The translations under genes were made by a program, and so were the position numbers. A DNA stretch of 64,000 bases from Nocardia nova (lineage in GTDB: Bacteria > Actinomycetota > Actinomycetes > Mycobacteriales > Mycobacteriaceae): NCBI RefSeq assembly GCF_002933465.1, contig NZ_PSZE01000013.1, positions 1 through 64,000 on the forward strand, read 5' to 3'. Below, in pieces: positions 1 through 7,672 of this stretch (position 1 is the stretch's first letter; each line of letters opens with the position of its first letter). Under the pieces are notes generated by a model. It saw nothing but the letters and a program-made list of their open reading frames with translations, was not told where the DNA came from and did not search any database.

Positions 1-853
1 CGCGTATGCCGGCCAATTGCGGATGTGCGCGCAGCACCGCGAGCTGGTCCGGGTCCCAATCATTGACCTGAGCGAGCTGCTCGCCGAATCCCGGAATCTG
101 GTAGTAACTCACCGCCCGGCCGGCGACTATGGCAGCTTCCTCGGCCGGGGCCAGTCCCGAGGCGGTGACGACGGTGGCGCAGATTCGCACGGCATCGGCC
201 GGGCGGCCCGCGGCCGCCGCGGCGGCGCGCACCAGTTGCGCGGACCGCGCCACCGCCTCGGGGGTCAGAAACGGATGCAGGATGACCCCGTCGAAATGGC
301 GGCCGGCCAGCTCGAGCCCGCGCGGCCCGATGGCGGCGAGCAGCAGCGGGGGCACCGGCTGGTCGGGCACGTCGGTCAGGCGCAGCGCCGGGAAACTGCC
401 GGCGGGCCCCTGGTAGCGAACCTTTTCGCCGCGACACAGCCGCCGGAAGATGTCGGCGGAGTCGGTCAGTGAGCGATTGGTCGGCACCGGCAGTCCCACC
501 GACCGCCACATCGCGGCCACCGAGCGCCCGACACCCAGCACCAGGCGACCGTCCGACAGCGCCTGCGCGGTCATCGCCATCGACGCCAGCAACGCCGGAT
601 GCCGCGAGTTGAGATGCGTCACGCCGGCAGCGATGTCGATATCGCTGGTGACCTGACTGATCGCACCGAACAGCACGCCGAAGTCCTTGGCGCCCCAGCG
701 TTCGCTGAGCCAGACCGTGCCAAGCCCGAGGCGTTCGGCCTCGGCCGCCTGGGTCAGCGCGGGCCGGGGATCGGTGACGCGGCCGGGAACGACATAGGCG
801 CCAAGCCTGCCTGCCCGCTCGGCAGCACTGGATTTTTGTTCACTCATACCCAT
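1..853 (-). CDS. LLM-class F420-dependent oxidoreductase, 3' end cut by window edge
   Basis: About 284 codons are visible from an ATG at 853 (a second ATG lies at 847); the 3' end runs off the left edge. The N-terminus (GLGAYVVPGRV, then AERLGLGTVWLSERW) and the stretch HPALLASMAMTAQALSDGRL are typical of the luciferase-like monooxygenase TIM barrel, and resemble the mycobacterial F420-dependent group related to MSMEG_2249. Such enzymes move hydride between reduced F420 and an organic substrate in the cytosol; the substrate cannot be read here. It is divergent from the phosphotransferase operon, and a 17-base inverted repeat (857-873) sits directly before its start, so the two promoters are probably controlled together. 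Confidence 0.85.
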   Translation of the reverse strand, partial: MGMSEQKSSAAERAGRLGAYVVPGRVTDPRPALTQAAEAERLGLGTVWLSERWGAKDFGVLFGAISQVTSDIDIAAGVTHLNSRHPALLASMAMTAQALSDGRLVLGVGRSVAAMWRSVGLPVPTNRSLTDSADIFRRLCRGEKVRYQGPAGSFPALRLTDVPDQPVPPLLLAAIGPRGLELAGRHFDGVILHPFLTPEAVARSAQLVRAAAAAAGRPADAVRICATVVTASGLAPAEEAAIVAGRAVSYYQIPGFGEQLAQVNDWDPDQLAVLRAHPQLAGIR

Positions 854-856
854 ATT

Positions 857-873
857 CTGACAGTAATGGTCAG
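857..873. promoter_or_regulatory. Inverted repeat CTGAC-N7-GTCAG, likely TetR operator
   Basis: Perfect 5-base arms around 7 bases, in the divergent promoter between the F420-type oxidoreductase and the phosphotransferase operon. The same TGAC-N7-GTCA core recurs at 5557-5571, on the other side of the tandem TetR gene, which is the most likely ligand. It covers an in-frame ATG at 866, which argues against that ATG being the phosphotransferase start. Confidence 0.55.
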
Positions 874-931
874 TTTTTGGCCGACGCGGTCGAAGTCGGC
901 GGCCGGGCCGTGCGACAGAGAGCGAGTTTCA

Positions 932-2032
932 GTGAGTTACACCGCCGAGCGAGGACACCTCGACGACCGGTCCCGCGGCGCGTTGACGGCGTGGGCGCGT
1001 ACCCGTCTGGCACCGCCAGGTCACACCGGCTTGGAACTGTCGGAGTTCTCCGCCCCGGGCGCCGGATACTCCGGCAAGACCGTCTTCTTCACCGCCGCAT
1101 GGACCGAAGCGGGCGGCCGGCGCGTACGCCGTGCGCTGGTACTACGCATGCAGGCACCCGATCATCAGCTGTTCATGGCCCCCGATGCCATCCGGCAGGC
1201 CGAGGTGATGCGTGCGCTGACCCGGTATGCGCCGATGCCGGTCATCACCGCCCAGGAGCCCGATCCCGGCGTACTCGGCACACCTTTCTACGTCATGGAC
1301 CGCGTCGACGGGCGCGTCCCGTCGGACGTTCCGAGCTGGCACAAGGCGGGATGGACCGCCGACCTCACCCCGGATCAACGAAAACAGCTGTACGACAACG
1401 GGTTACGCGCGCTGGTCGCACTCCATGGAATTGCCGACCGTGCCACGATCGACGCGCTGGCCACACCCGGGCCCGGCACTGCCCTGACTCGCTACGTCGA
1501 TCAGGTGCACCGCTGGTACCTCAGCGCCCGCGACGAGCTGGTGGTCGACCCCGAGGTGCTGGCCGCGGCGGTCGCCGAGTTGACCACCGACATCCCCGAC
1601 ACCGACGCCGAGGGCGTCGTCTGGGGTGATGCCCGGGTGGGGAATATGGCCTTCGCGGCGGACCTGTCGGTCGCCGCCCTGTTCGACTGGGAGGGCGCCA
1701 CTACCGGACCGCCCGATATCGATCTGGGCTGGTGGCTGATGTTCGAGCGGTTTCTGTGCGAGAGCATCGGCCTGCGACGCCCCGAAGGCGTGCCCGACGA
1801 TCCGGATATCGTGCTCCGCTACGAACAACTCGGTGGCCGACGAACCGGCGATATCGGCTACTACACGCTGCTGGCCGCCGTCGTCTTGACGCTGATCACC
1901 AACCGGCTCTCGGCCCTGCTGGTCCGAGACGGTCTCGACCCGAAGACCGCGCGTTCCTATCCGGCCGCCGCGCTGGAGCTGGTACGGCGCTACCTCGGCG
2001 AACGCATCGAACGAAGGAGTATCACACGATGA
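932..2032 (+). CDS. Phosphotransferase family protein (APH/ACAD10-like kinase fold)
   Basis: 366 aa from a GTG at 932. Aminoglycoside-phosphotransferase/kinase fold: the catalytic-loop motif WGDARVGNM lies near residue 230 (catalytic Asp and metal-binding Asn) and the DFG-like metal motif FDWEGATTGPPDIDLGWW near residue 250. Relatives of this type often sit beside acyl-CoA metabolism genes, like the kinase domain of ACAD10/11, which phosphorylates hydroxyacyl groups. Inference: a kinase acting on a hydroxylated acid or acyl-CoA, not on an antibiotic. The stop overlaps the next ATG by 4 bases, so it is the first gene of a coupled operon. An upstream in-frame ATG (866) lies inside a likely operator, so the later GTG is preferred; no strong ribosome site decides this. 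Confidence 0.8.
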   Translation: MSYTAERGHLDDRSRGALTAWARTRLAPPGHTGLELSEFSAPGAGYSGKTVFFTAAWTEAGGRRVRRALVLRMQAPDHQLFMAPDAIRQAEVMRALTRYAPMPVITAQEPDPGVLGTPFYVMDRVDGRVPSDVPSWHKAGWTADLTPDQRKQLYDNGLRALVALHGIADRATIDALATPGPGTALTRYVDQVHRWYLSARDELVVDPEVLAAAVAELTTDIPDTDAEGVVWGDARVGNMAFAADLSVAALFDWEGATTGPPDIDLGWWLMFERFLCESIGLRRPEGVPDDPDIVLRYEQLGGRRTGDIGYYTLLAAVVLTLITNRLSALLVRDGLDPKTARSYPAAALELVRRYLGERIERRSITR

Positions 2033-2475
2033 ACGAACCTGCCCCGGTCGGCACCGTAGGCACGCCGTGGGAAGTGATCGTGGAGCGCGGAAAGATCCGC
2101 GAATTCGCTCGCGCGATGCAATCGGAGAACTCCGCCTACGAGGGCGCGGACGCGATCGTCCCGCCCACCTTCCTGATCACCGCCGGTCAGTGGGCGCCCC
2201 CCGGCGCGCGCGTCGACGTCGGATTCGACCGCGCCCGCCTGCTGCACGGAGAACAGGAATACATCTTCCACGGGCCGCTGCCACGGGCCGGAGATCACCT
2301 GACCGCGCGCGAAAAGGTGGTCGATCGATTCGAGAAACCGGGAAAACGCGGCGGTGTCATGCGATTCGCCGTGGTGGCCACCGAATTCCGCACCGGCGAC
2401 GGGGAATTGGTGGCCGAGGCACGAGCAACATTCATCGAAACCGCACCCAGGGAGAAGAAGGAGAAGTCCGCATGA
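2029..2475 (+). CDS. MaoC-type hot-dog protein, N-terminal-domain type (non-catalytic hydratase subunit)
   Basis: 148 aa. Matches the MaoC dehydratase N-terminal family (sequence PPTFLITAGQWAPPGARVDVGFDR, with LLHGEQEYIFHGPL after it). This half lacks the hydratase Asp/His dyad and forms the supporting subunit of heteromeric enoyl-CoA or acyl-ACP hydratases such as HadA-HadB or ChsH1-ChsH2. The partner is the next gene, which has the dyad. Overlaps the upstream gene by ATGA and the downstream gene by 4 bases, so all three are translationally coupled. Expected role: with its neighbour, addition of water to a bulky trans-2-enoyl-CoA. Confidence 0.85.
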   Translation: MNEPAPVGTVGTPWEVIVERGKIREFARAMQSENSAYEGADAIVPPTFLITAGQWAPPGARVDVGFDRARLLHGEQEYIFHGPLPRAGDHLTAREKVVDRFEKPGKRGGVMRFAVVATEFRTGDGELVAEARATFIETAPREKKEKSA

Positions 2476-2918
2476 CCACCCCGGCCGCCGCATTCGAGAT
2501 CGGCACCACGGCCCCGCCGCGCACATTCGGCCCGCTGACCCGGCAGATGTTCGTACGCTATTCCGGTGCCTCCGGCGACCTGAATCCCATGCACTACGAC
2601 GACACCATGGCGATCGCGGCCGGCTACCCCTCGGTCTTCTCCCAGGGCATGCATCAGGCGGCGCTGCTGGCGACGTTCGCCACCGATTGGCTGGGTGCGC
2701 ACAACCTGCGGCGATTCGGCGTGCGCTTCCGCGAGCAGGTCTGGCCCGGCGACGTCCTCACCTGCACCGGCACGGTGACCGCGATCGAGCCGGTCGACGG
2801 CGGCCGCAGAGTAACCGTCGAACTTGCATGTCAACGTCAGACGGGCGGCACCGCCCTCGCCGGAACCGCGGAGTTCCTGCTCGACCACGGCCACGACACA
2901 GTGGTGGCCAGCACATGA
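2472..2918 (+). CDS. MaoC-like (R)-specific enoyl-CoA hydratase, catalytic subunit
   Basis: 148 aa hot-dog fold protein with the hydratase-2 signature: SGASGDLNPMHYDD gives the catalytic Asp36 and His41. It complements the preceding non-catalytic MaoC-type subunit; the two coding regions overlap by 4 bases, as for HadA/HadB and steroid-type ChsH1/ChsH2 hydratases. Expected reaction: hydration of a 2-enoyl-CoA to a 3-hydroxyacyl-CoA in the cytosol. The tandem TetR regulator gene follows after a 34-base gap, so the regulator is probably cotranscribed. The substrate is unknown; heteromeric MaoC pairs usually handle large, ring-containing acyl chains. Confidence 0.87.
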   Translation: MTTPAAAFEIGTTAPPRTFGPLTRQMFVRYSGASGDLNPMHYDDTMAIAAGYPSVFSQGMHQAALLATFATDWLGAHNLRRFGVRFREQVWPGDVLTCTGTVTAIEPVDGGRRVTVELACQRQTGGTALAGTAEFLLDHGHDTVVAST

Positions 2919-2952
2919 AGCGCACGCGCGAGATCGACTAAAGTAGCCGTTG

Positions 2953-4287
2953 ATGTCAGAGAACCGAATCCTTCGCCGGGCGAGCTACGGCCCGTCGAGC
3001 CCCGAGATCGGCACCCGGGGTACCACCACGCGGCGAAAGATCGTCGACGTCTCGCTTGTGCTGTTCGGTGAACTCGGCTTTTTCAACACCTCCGTGGATG
3101 CGATCGCCAAGGCGGCCGGGGTCTCGCGAGCCACTCTGTACCAGTATTTCCCGGGCAAGGACGAGATCTTCCTGGAGCTGATGGACGAGTGTGGCAGCGC
3201 ACTGTTGCGTGTGACCCGCCGCATCGGCCCGCTCGGGCCCACCCCCACGGGTTTCGACAATCTGAACTGGTGGCTCGGCGAGTGGAGCTGGGTCTTCGAA
3301 CGCTATTCGACGATGTTCGTGCAGTGGGCCAATGTGGCCGCCACCGAAAGCGTGGTGCAGCCGGAGATCGACCGTTTCGTCGGCAAATACCAGCATCAGC
3401 TGGCGAATCGCTTGGCCGACGCGGAACTCGACGGGCTCGACCCGGAATTCGCCGCGATGGCGATGATGGCGGTCGTGCACCGGGTGAATCTCTACCTGCA
3501 CACCGACCGCGCCCACGGCCGCAGCATCGAATCGGTGGTCGATGCCCTGTCGGTCTTCCTGCAGCTGGTGTTCTTCCCGGATACACCCGCGAACGTCTTC
3601 GATACCTTGCCGCTGCGCGTCGACTCGGCGCAGGTCATCACTATCCCGCCGATACCGTCGGCGCGGGGAATAACGATCGAGGAACGCACGCGTGATCTCA
3701 GCACGCGCGCCCGGCGTACCGTCGAGCGGCTCGTAGCCGCGGGTGCGGCGCAGTTCGCAGCTCGTGGGTACCACCGCGCCAATGTAGACGATATCGTCGC
3801 CGCGGCCGGCTACGCCCGCGGCACTTTCTACAAATACTTCAACGAAAAGCAGGACCTGTTGCTCACGGTCAGCGCCGAGGCGGGTGCCACGGCGATCACC
3901 CTGGGCGACGAACTGCGTCATCTGCGCCCGCCCGCTGCCGACCCTGCCGCGTTCCGCGGCTGGCTGTCGAGATTCGTGGAGTTCGAGGCGGAGTTCGGCG
4001 GGGTCATCGATGTCTGGACCGAACGCGGGACCGAACGGTCGCTGGTCGCCGATCTGGCCGCCTATGGCGAAGCTATGACCGATTCCGCGATCCTGGATTT
4101 TCTCAGCACCGTCGATCGGCCCGACATTCCGTTCGATCCCATCGCCTCGGTGCTGATCTTCCGCGCCATCATGGAGCGGCTGGCCCGCGCGTCACAAGAG
4201 ATCGAGACTCCTCTCGACCCCGAGCAGATCGTGGATCTGATGTCCGCGGTGATAGAGCGCGGATTCTTCTCGCGCGCCCGAAACTGA
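2953..4287 (+). CDS. Tandem TetR transcriptional regulator (two TetR units in one chain)
   Basis: 444 aa, twice the usual TetR length. Two helix-turn-helix N-domains are visible: residues about 26-72 (VDAIAKAAGVSRATLYQYF) and about 252-300 (VDDIVAAAGYARGTFYKYF), each followed by a helical ligand-binding segment. A single chain could therefore act as a covalent TetR dimer. It is the last gene of the phosphotransferase/MaoC operon. Matching inverted repeats TGAC-N7-GTCA lie at 857-873 and 5557-5571, on both sides of the gene, and are the obvious candidate operators. A TTG directly precedes the ATG at 2953; the ATG is preferred. It is convergent with the CoA transferase, with only 19 bases between the stops. 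Confidence 0.88.
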   Translation: MSENRILRRASYGPSSPEIGTRGTTTRRKIVDVSLVLFGELGFFNTSVDAIAKAAGVSRATLYQYFPGKDEIFLELMDECGSALLRVTRRIGPLGPTPTGFDNLNWWLGEWSWVFERYSTMFVQWANVAATESVVQPEIDRFVGKYQHQLANRLADAELDGLDPEFAAMAMMAVVHRVNLYLHTDRAHGRSIESVVDALSVFLQLVFFPDTPANVFDTLPLRVDSAQVITIPPIPSARGITIEERTRDLSTRARRTVERLVAAGAAQFAARGYHRANVDDIVAAAGYARGTFYKYFNEKQDLLLTVSAEAGATAITLGDELRHLRPPAADPAAFRGWLSRFVEFEAEFGGVIDVWTERGTERSLVADLAAYGEAMTDSAILDFLSTVDRPDIPFDPIASVLIFRAIMERLARASQEIETPLDPEQIVDLMSAVIERGFFSRARN

Positions 4288-4306
4288 CCTCGACGCAGCC
4301 CGGCGC

Positions 4307-5491
4307 TCAAATGGTGCCGGCGGAGCGGAACCGCTGAATCTCGGCCGCGGAGAAACCCAGTTCGCGCAGGACCGCCTCGGTATGGGCGCCGACGGCCGGG
4401 ACGGGATCCATCCGGGGTTCCACGCCGTCGAGCGCCGCGGGCGGCAGCAGCGCTCGGATATCACCGCCGGGAGTATCCACCTGGCGCCAGCGATCGCGCG
4501 CAGCCAGAACCGGATGCTCCCATACCTGAGTCATATCGTTGATCCGGGCGGTCGCGATGGCCGCCGATTCCAGGCGCGCTATCAGCGCCTGGGTGGTGAG
4601 GCTGTTCGTCACGGCGGCGATGATCGACTCGAGTTCGTCGCGATGGGCCACCCGGCCGGGATTTGTCGCGAATCGCGGATCGGTGATCAGCTCCGGCCGC
4701 TCGAGCACCTCGGCGCACAGTCGCTGCCATTCCCGATCGTTCTGCACCGCCAGCAGGACCGTCCCGCCGTCACCGGCGGTGAACGGGCCGTAGGGCGCGA
4801 TGGTCGCGTGCCGGGCCCCGGTCCGCACCGGGGCCGTGCCACCGTAGCGGGCGTAGTAGAGCGGCGAGCCCATCCATTCGACCAATGCTTCGAACAGCGA
4901 TACCGACACCGCCCGCACCCGTCCGGTCGTGGCCCGGGTGTACAGGGCGGTCAGGATGCCGGAGAACGCGAAACTTCCGGCGGCGATATCCGCCACCGAG
5001 ATACCGGCCTTCGCGATGTCGGCGTCCGAACCGGTCACCGACAGCAGGCCCGCCTCCGCCTGGACCAGCAGGTCGTAGGCCTTGCGCGACTGCCAGGGTC
5101 CGTCACCGCCATATCCGGAGATTCCGCACGGAATGACAGTGGGATACCGCTGCGCCAGCCGGTCGACGCCCAGGCCCATCCGGGCCACCGCACCCGGCCC
5201 GAGATTCTGCACGAAGATGTCGGCACCAGCGAGCAACCGGTGCAGCACCTCCCGGCCGTTCTCGGATTTCAGATCGAGCGTCAACGATTCCTTGGACCGG
5301 TTGAGCCAGGCGAAGTAGCTGGACTGGCCGAGCACCGTGGTGTCGTATCCCCTGGCGAAATCCCCTGCACCCGGTCGTTCGATCTTGATCACCCTGGCCC
5401 CGAGGTCGGCCAGCTGCCGCGTGGCGTACGGGGCCGCGACCGCTTGTTCCAGGCTGACGACGACCACGCCTTCCAGCGGCAATTCGTCCAT
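4307..5491 (-). CDS. CaiB/BaiF family III CoA transferase
   Basis: 394 aa. The N-terminal Rossmann region has the family signature (APYATRQLADLGARVIKIE, then LTLDLKSENGREVLHRLL and FVQNLGPGAVARMGLG); the acceptor-Asp region reads KAYDLLVQAEAG. Family III enzymes move CoA between carboxylic acids by a glutaryl/aspartyl-CoA mechanism, so this is likely a CoA-activation step for the cluster's acid substrate or an intermediate. Start chosen at 5491 because AGGGAG stands just upstream; an ATG at 5509 is possible. Transcribed alone, divergent from the acyl-CoA ligase operon across a 342-base promoter region. Confidence 0.88.
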   Translation of the reverse strand: MDELPLEGVVVVSLEQAVAAPYATRQLADLGARVIKIERPGAGDFARGYDTTVLGQSSYFAWLNRSKESLTLDLKSENGREVLHRLLAGADIFVQNLGPGAVARMGLGVDRLAQRYPTVIPCGISGYGGDGPWQSRKAYDLLVQAEAGLLSVTGSDADIAKAGISVADIAAGSFAFSGILTALYTRATTGRVRAVSVSLFEALVEWMGSPLYYARYGGTAPVRTGARHATIAPYGPFTAGDGGTVLLAVQNDREWQRLCAEVLERPELITDPRFATNPGRVAHRDELESIIAAVTNSLTTQALIARLESAAIATARINDMTQVWEHPVLAARDRWRQVDTPGGDIRALLPPAALDGVEPRMDPVPAVGAHTEAVLRELGFSAAEIQRFRSAGTI

Positions 5492-5833
5492 CGAATTCTC
5501 CCTGCTCATTCGGTGCGAGCGCTTGGTGGCCGAAGCCTCCGCGATGGCACTCGAAATGACATGCATTGTCAGATCGACACTATAGAATGTCGTATAGGGC
5601 TGGCAAGAATGACCGGACGACAGCCTACTGTGCGCAGTATCAGGGGATTTCGACTGAGAGCAGCAGTAGTCGACCAATATAGACAAGCTGTCAGATCATC
5701 GCTTACTGTGGTGTGACACAGACCCCCCTAACACATCATCTGGTCGTGCCGGAAAGCGCCGGTCCCGGCACCGGTTCGCCCGGTCGGCCCGCGCGGAAGA
5801 GGCCGCACCGAACTATGCCGATCGGAACACACG
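5492..5833. other. Divergent promoter region without a gene
   Basis: 342 bases between the divergent starts of the CoA transferase and the acyl-CoA ligase. It holds the TGACA/TGTCA inverted repeat (5557-5571) and a second one, CTGTG-N6-CACAG (5706-5721), nearer the ligase. The middle (about 5570-5700) is lower in GC than the flanking genes, as expected for promoters. I see no convincing coding sequence; the open frames here lack a ribosome site and recognisable motifs. Confidence 0.6.
5557..5571. promoter_or_regulatory. Inverted repeat TGACA-N5-TGTCA, likely TetR operator
   Basis: Perfect 5-base arms; read as TGAC-N7-GTCA it matches the repeat at 857-873. It lies 66 bases before the CoA transferase start. 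The two copies flank the tandem TetR gene, so that regulator is the likely binder. Confidence 0.5.
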
Positions 5834-7342
5834 ATGACGATCTCCCTCCTCCTCGACATGGCGGTTGCCGCCAATCCGGACCGCGTCGCCCTCACCGCGG
5901 GTGACCGGTCGCTGACCTACCAGCAATTCAGCGATCTGGTCCAGGGCGTCGGCTCCGCATTGCGCCGATCCGGCGCCGAGCACATCGTCTATCTGGGCGG
6001 CTCGGGTGTCGAACTGCCCGCACTGCTGTGGGGCGCCGCCCACGCCGGAATCCCGTTCGTCCCGGTGAACTACCGGCTCGAGGCCGGCCGGCTGGTCCGG
6101 CTCATCGAGCGGGTCGGCAACGCACTCGTCGTCGCCGCTCCGCGCTACGCCGAGTCGGTCGCCCACGCCGGTGCCACCGTCGAGACCACGGACGCATTCT
6201 TCGCGCGCGCGGCGACCGGTGCGCTGCCGATCGCCGACGTCGATCCCGAGAGTCCGGCGGTCATCCTGTTCACCAGCGGAACCACCTCGGAGCCCAAGGC
6301 GGTCCTGCTGCGTCACAGCAATCTGCTCAGCTACGTCATGGGCACCGTCGAATTCGGTTCGGCGGATCCGGCGGACGCCACGTTGGTGAGTGTGCCGCCG
6401 TACCACATCGCGGGGATCGGAACGATCCTGACGAACTTCTACGCGGGCCGCCGCATCGTGTACCTACCCGATTTCGACGCGCGGGAGTGGTTGCGCCTGG
6501 TCCGCGAGGAGGCCGTCACCTCGGCCATGGTGGTGCCCACCATGCTCGACCGGATCGTGTCCGCGGTGGACGGGGCGGTCGCCGACACCCCGGCGCTGCG
6601 ATCGCTGTCCTACGGCGGCGCGCGCATGCCGCGCCCCACGCTGGAGGCGGCGCTACGAGCATTCCCCGGTACCGGATTCGTCAACGCCTACGGTCTCACC
6701 GAAACCAGCTCGACCATCGCACTGCTGGGCCCCGAAGACCACCGGGCCGCGATGGACAGCGACGATCCCGCCGTGCGCGCCCGGCTCGGCTCGATCGGGC
6801 GTCCGGTGCCCGATATCGAGATTCTCATTCGCGACGCCGACGGCAGTCCGGTGGCTCCCGGCGAACAGGGTGAACTCTGGGTTCGCGGGCCACAGGTCTC
6901 GGGCGAGTACATGGGCTCGGGCTCGGTGCTCGACGCGGAAGGCTGGTTCCCCACCCGCGACCTGGCCTATCAGGATGGCGAAGGCTTCTTGTACATCGTC
7001 GGCCGCAACGACGACACGATCATTCGCGGCGGCGAGAACATCGCCCCGGCCGAAATCGAGGACGTCCTCATCGACCACCCGGCCGTGCGCTCGGTCGCGG
7101 TGGTCGGAATTCCCGATGAGCACTGGGGCCAGGCGATTCTCGCCGCCGTGGTCCCCGAAGGCGATGAGCTGCCCGACCCCGAGCAGCTGTTCGAATTCGT
7201 GCGCTCGCGGCTGCGTTCTTCACGCACGCCCGACCACCTCGTCTTCCGCAGCGAGCTGCCGGCCACCCCGACCGGAAAGATCCTGCGCAAGGACATCGCC
7301 GCCGATTATCTCGCGGACGCGGCCGCCGATTCGGTCCGCTGA
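5834..7342 (+). CDS. Acyl-CoA synthetase (AMP-forming, ANL superfamily)
   Basis: 502 aa. The P-loop reads ILFTSGTTSEPKAVLLRH (about residues 144-161; Ser replaces the usual Gly before Glu-Pro-Lys). Further motifs are the adenine-binding NAYGLTETSS, the hinge-region WFPTRDLAYQDGEGFLYIVGR and the C-terminal lysine in TPTGKILRKD. Function: ATP-dependent conversion of a carboxylic acid to its acyl-CoA via an acyl-AMP. First gene of an operon with a small unknown protein, alpha-methylacyl-CoA racemase and an enoyl-CoA hydratase, so the acid is probably a branched or side-chain carboxylate. Start at the ATG 5834, beginning MTISLLLDMA, as in close relatives. Confidence 0.9.
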   Translation: MTISLLLDMAVAANPDRVALTAGDRSLTYQQFSDLVQGVGSALRRSGAEHIVYLGGSGVELPALLWGAAHAGIPFVPVNYRLEAGRLVRLIERVGNALVVAAPRYAESVAHAGATVETTDAFFARAATGALPIADVDPESPAVILFTSGTTSEPKAVLLRHSNLLSYVMGTVEFGSADPADATLVSVPPYHIAGIGTILTNFYAGRRIVYLPDFDAREWLRLVREEAVTSAMVVPTMLDRIVSAVDGAVADTPALRSLSYGGARMPRPTLEAALRAFPGTGFVNAYGLTETSSTIALLGPEDHRAAMDSDDPAVRARLGSIGRPVPDIEILIRDADGSPVAPGEQGELWVRGPQVSGEYMGSGSVLDAEGWFPTRDLAYQDGEGFLYIVGRNDDTIIRGGENIAPAEIEDVLIDHPAVRSVAVVGIPDEHWGQAILAAVVPEGDELPDPEQLFEFVRSRLRSSRTPDHLVFRSELPATPTGKILRKDIAADYLADAAADSVR

Positions 7343-7366
7343 TCCGCACCCCGGAAAGGAGTAGCA

Positions 7367-7672
7367 ATGGTAAAGCCCGGAACCCGGTTACGGAGTCAGG
7401 TCTGCAACACGGAGGTGATCGTGGTGCGCGCCGGTGACAACGCCGGGGAATTGCGTTGCGGCGGGGCGCCGATGGTCGATCTGGACCGGCCTCGGGAATC
7501 GGGGGCGAGCCCGGCCGCGGAGTTCTCCGGCGGCACCCTCATCGGCAAGCGCTACGTGGATGCCGAGGGCACCATCGAGGTGCTGGTGACCAAGCCGGGC
7601 GAGGGCTCGCTGTCCCTGGGCGACACCGCGCTGTCGGTCAAGACCGCGAAACCCCTGCCCGCCAGTGACTGA
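7367..7672 (+). CDS. Small protein of unknown function in acyl-CoA ligase/racemase operon
   Basis: 101 aa, no transmembrane segment or signal peptide. Two cysteines (SQVCNTEVIVV and ELRCGGAPM, 17-18 residues apart), then a Gly-rich stretch ending GTLIGKRYVDAEGTIEVLVTKPG. GGAAAGGAG just upstream supports the ATG at 7367, and its end overlaps the racemase start by 8 bases, so it is a real, coupled gene. I believe similar small proteins occur next to acyl-CoA ligases in other actinomycetes, but I cannot name a family. The paired cysteines could bind a metal; this is a guess. Confidence 0.7.
   Translation: MVKPGTRLRSQVCNTEVIVVRAGDNAGELRCGGAPMVDLDRPRESGASPAAEFSGGTLIGKRYVDAEGTIEVLVTKPGEGSLSLGDTALSVKTAKPLPASD

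Noticed and set aside
866..931. Longer phosphotransferase start at the ATG 866
   Set aside because: It lies within a likely operator palindrome, and the extra residues (VSFWPTRSKSAAGPCDRERV) do not look like family sequence.
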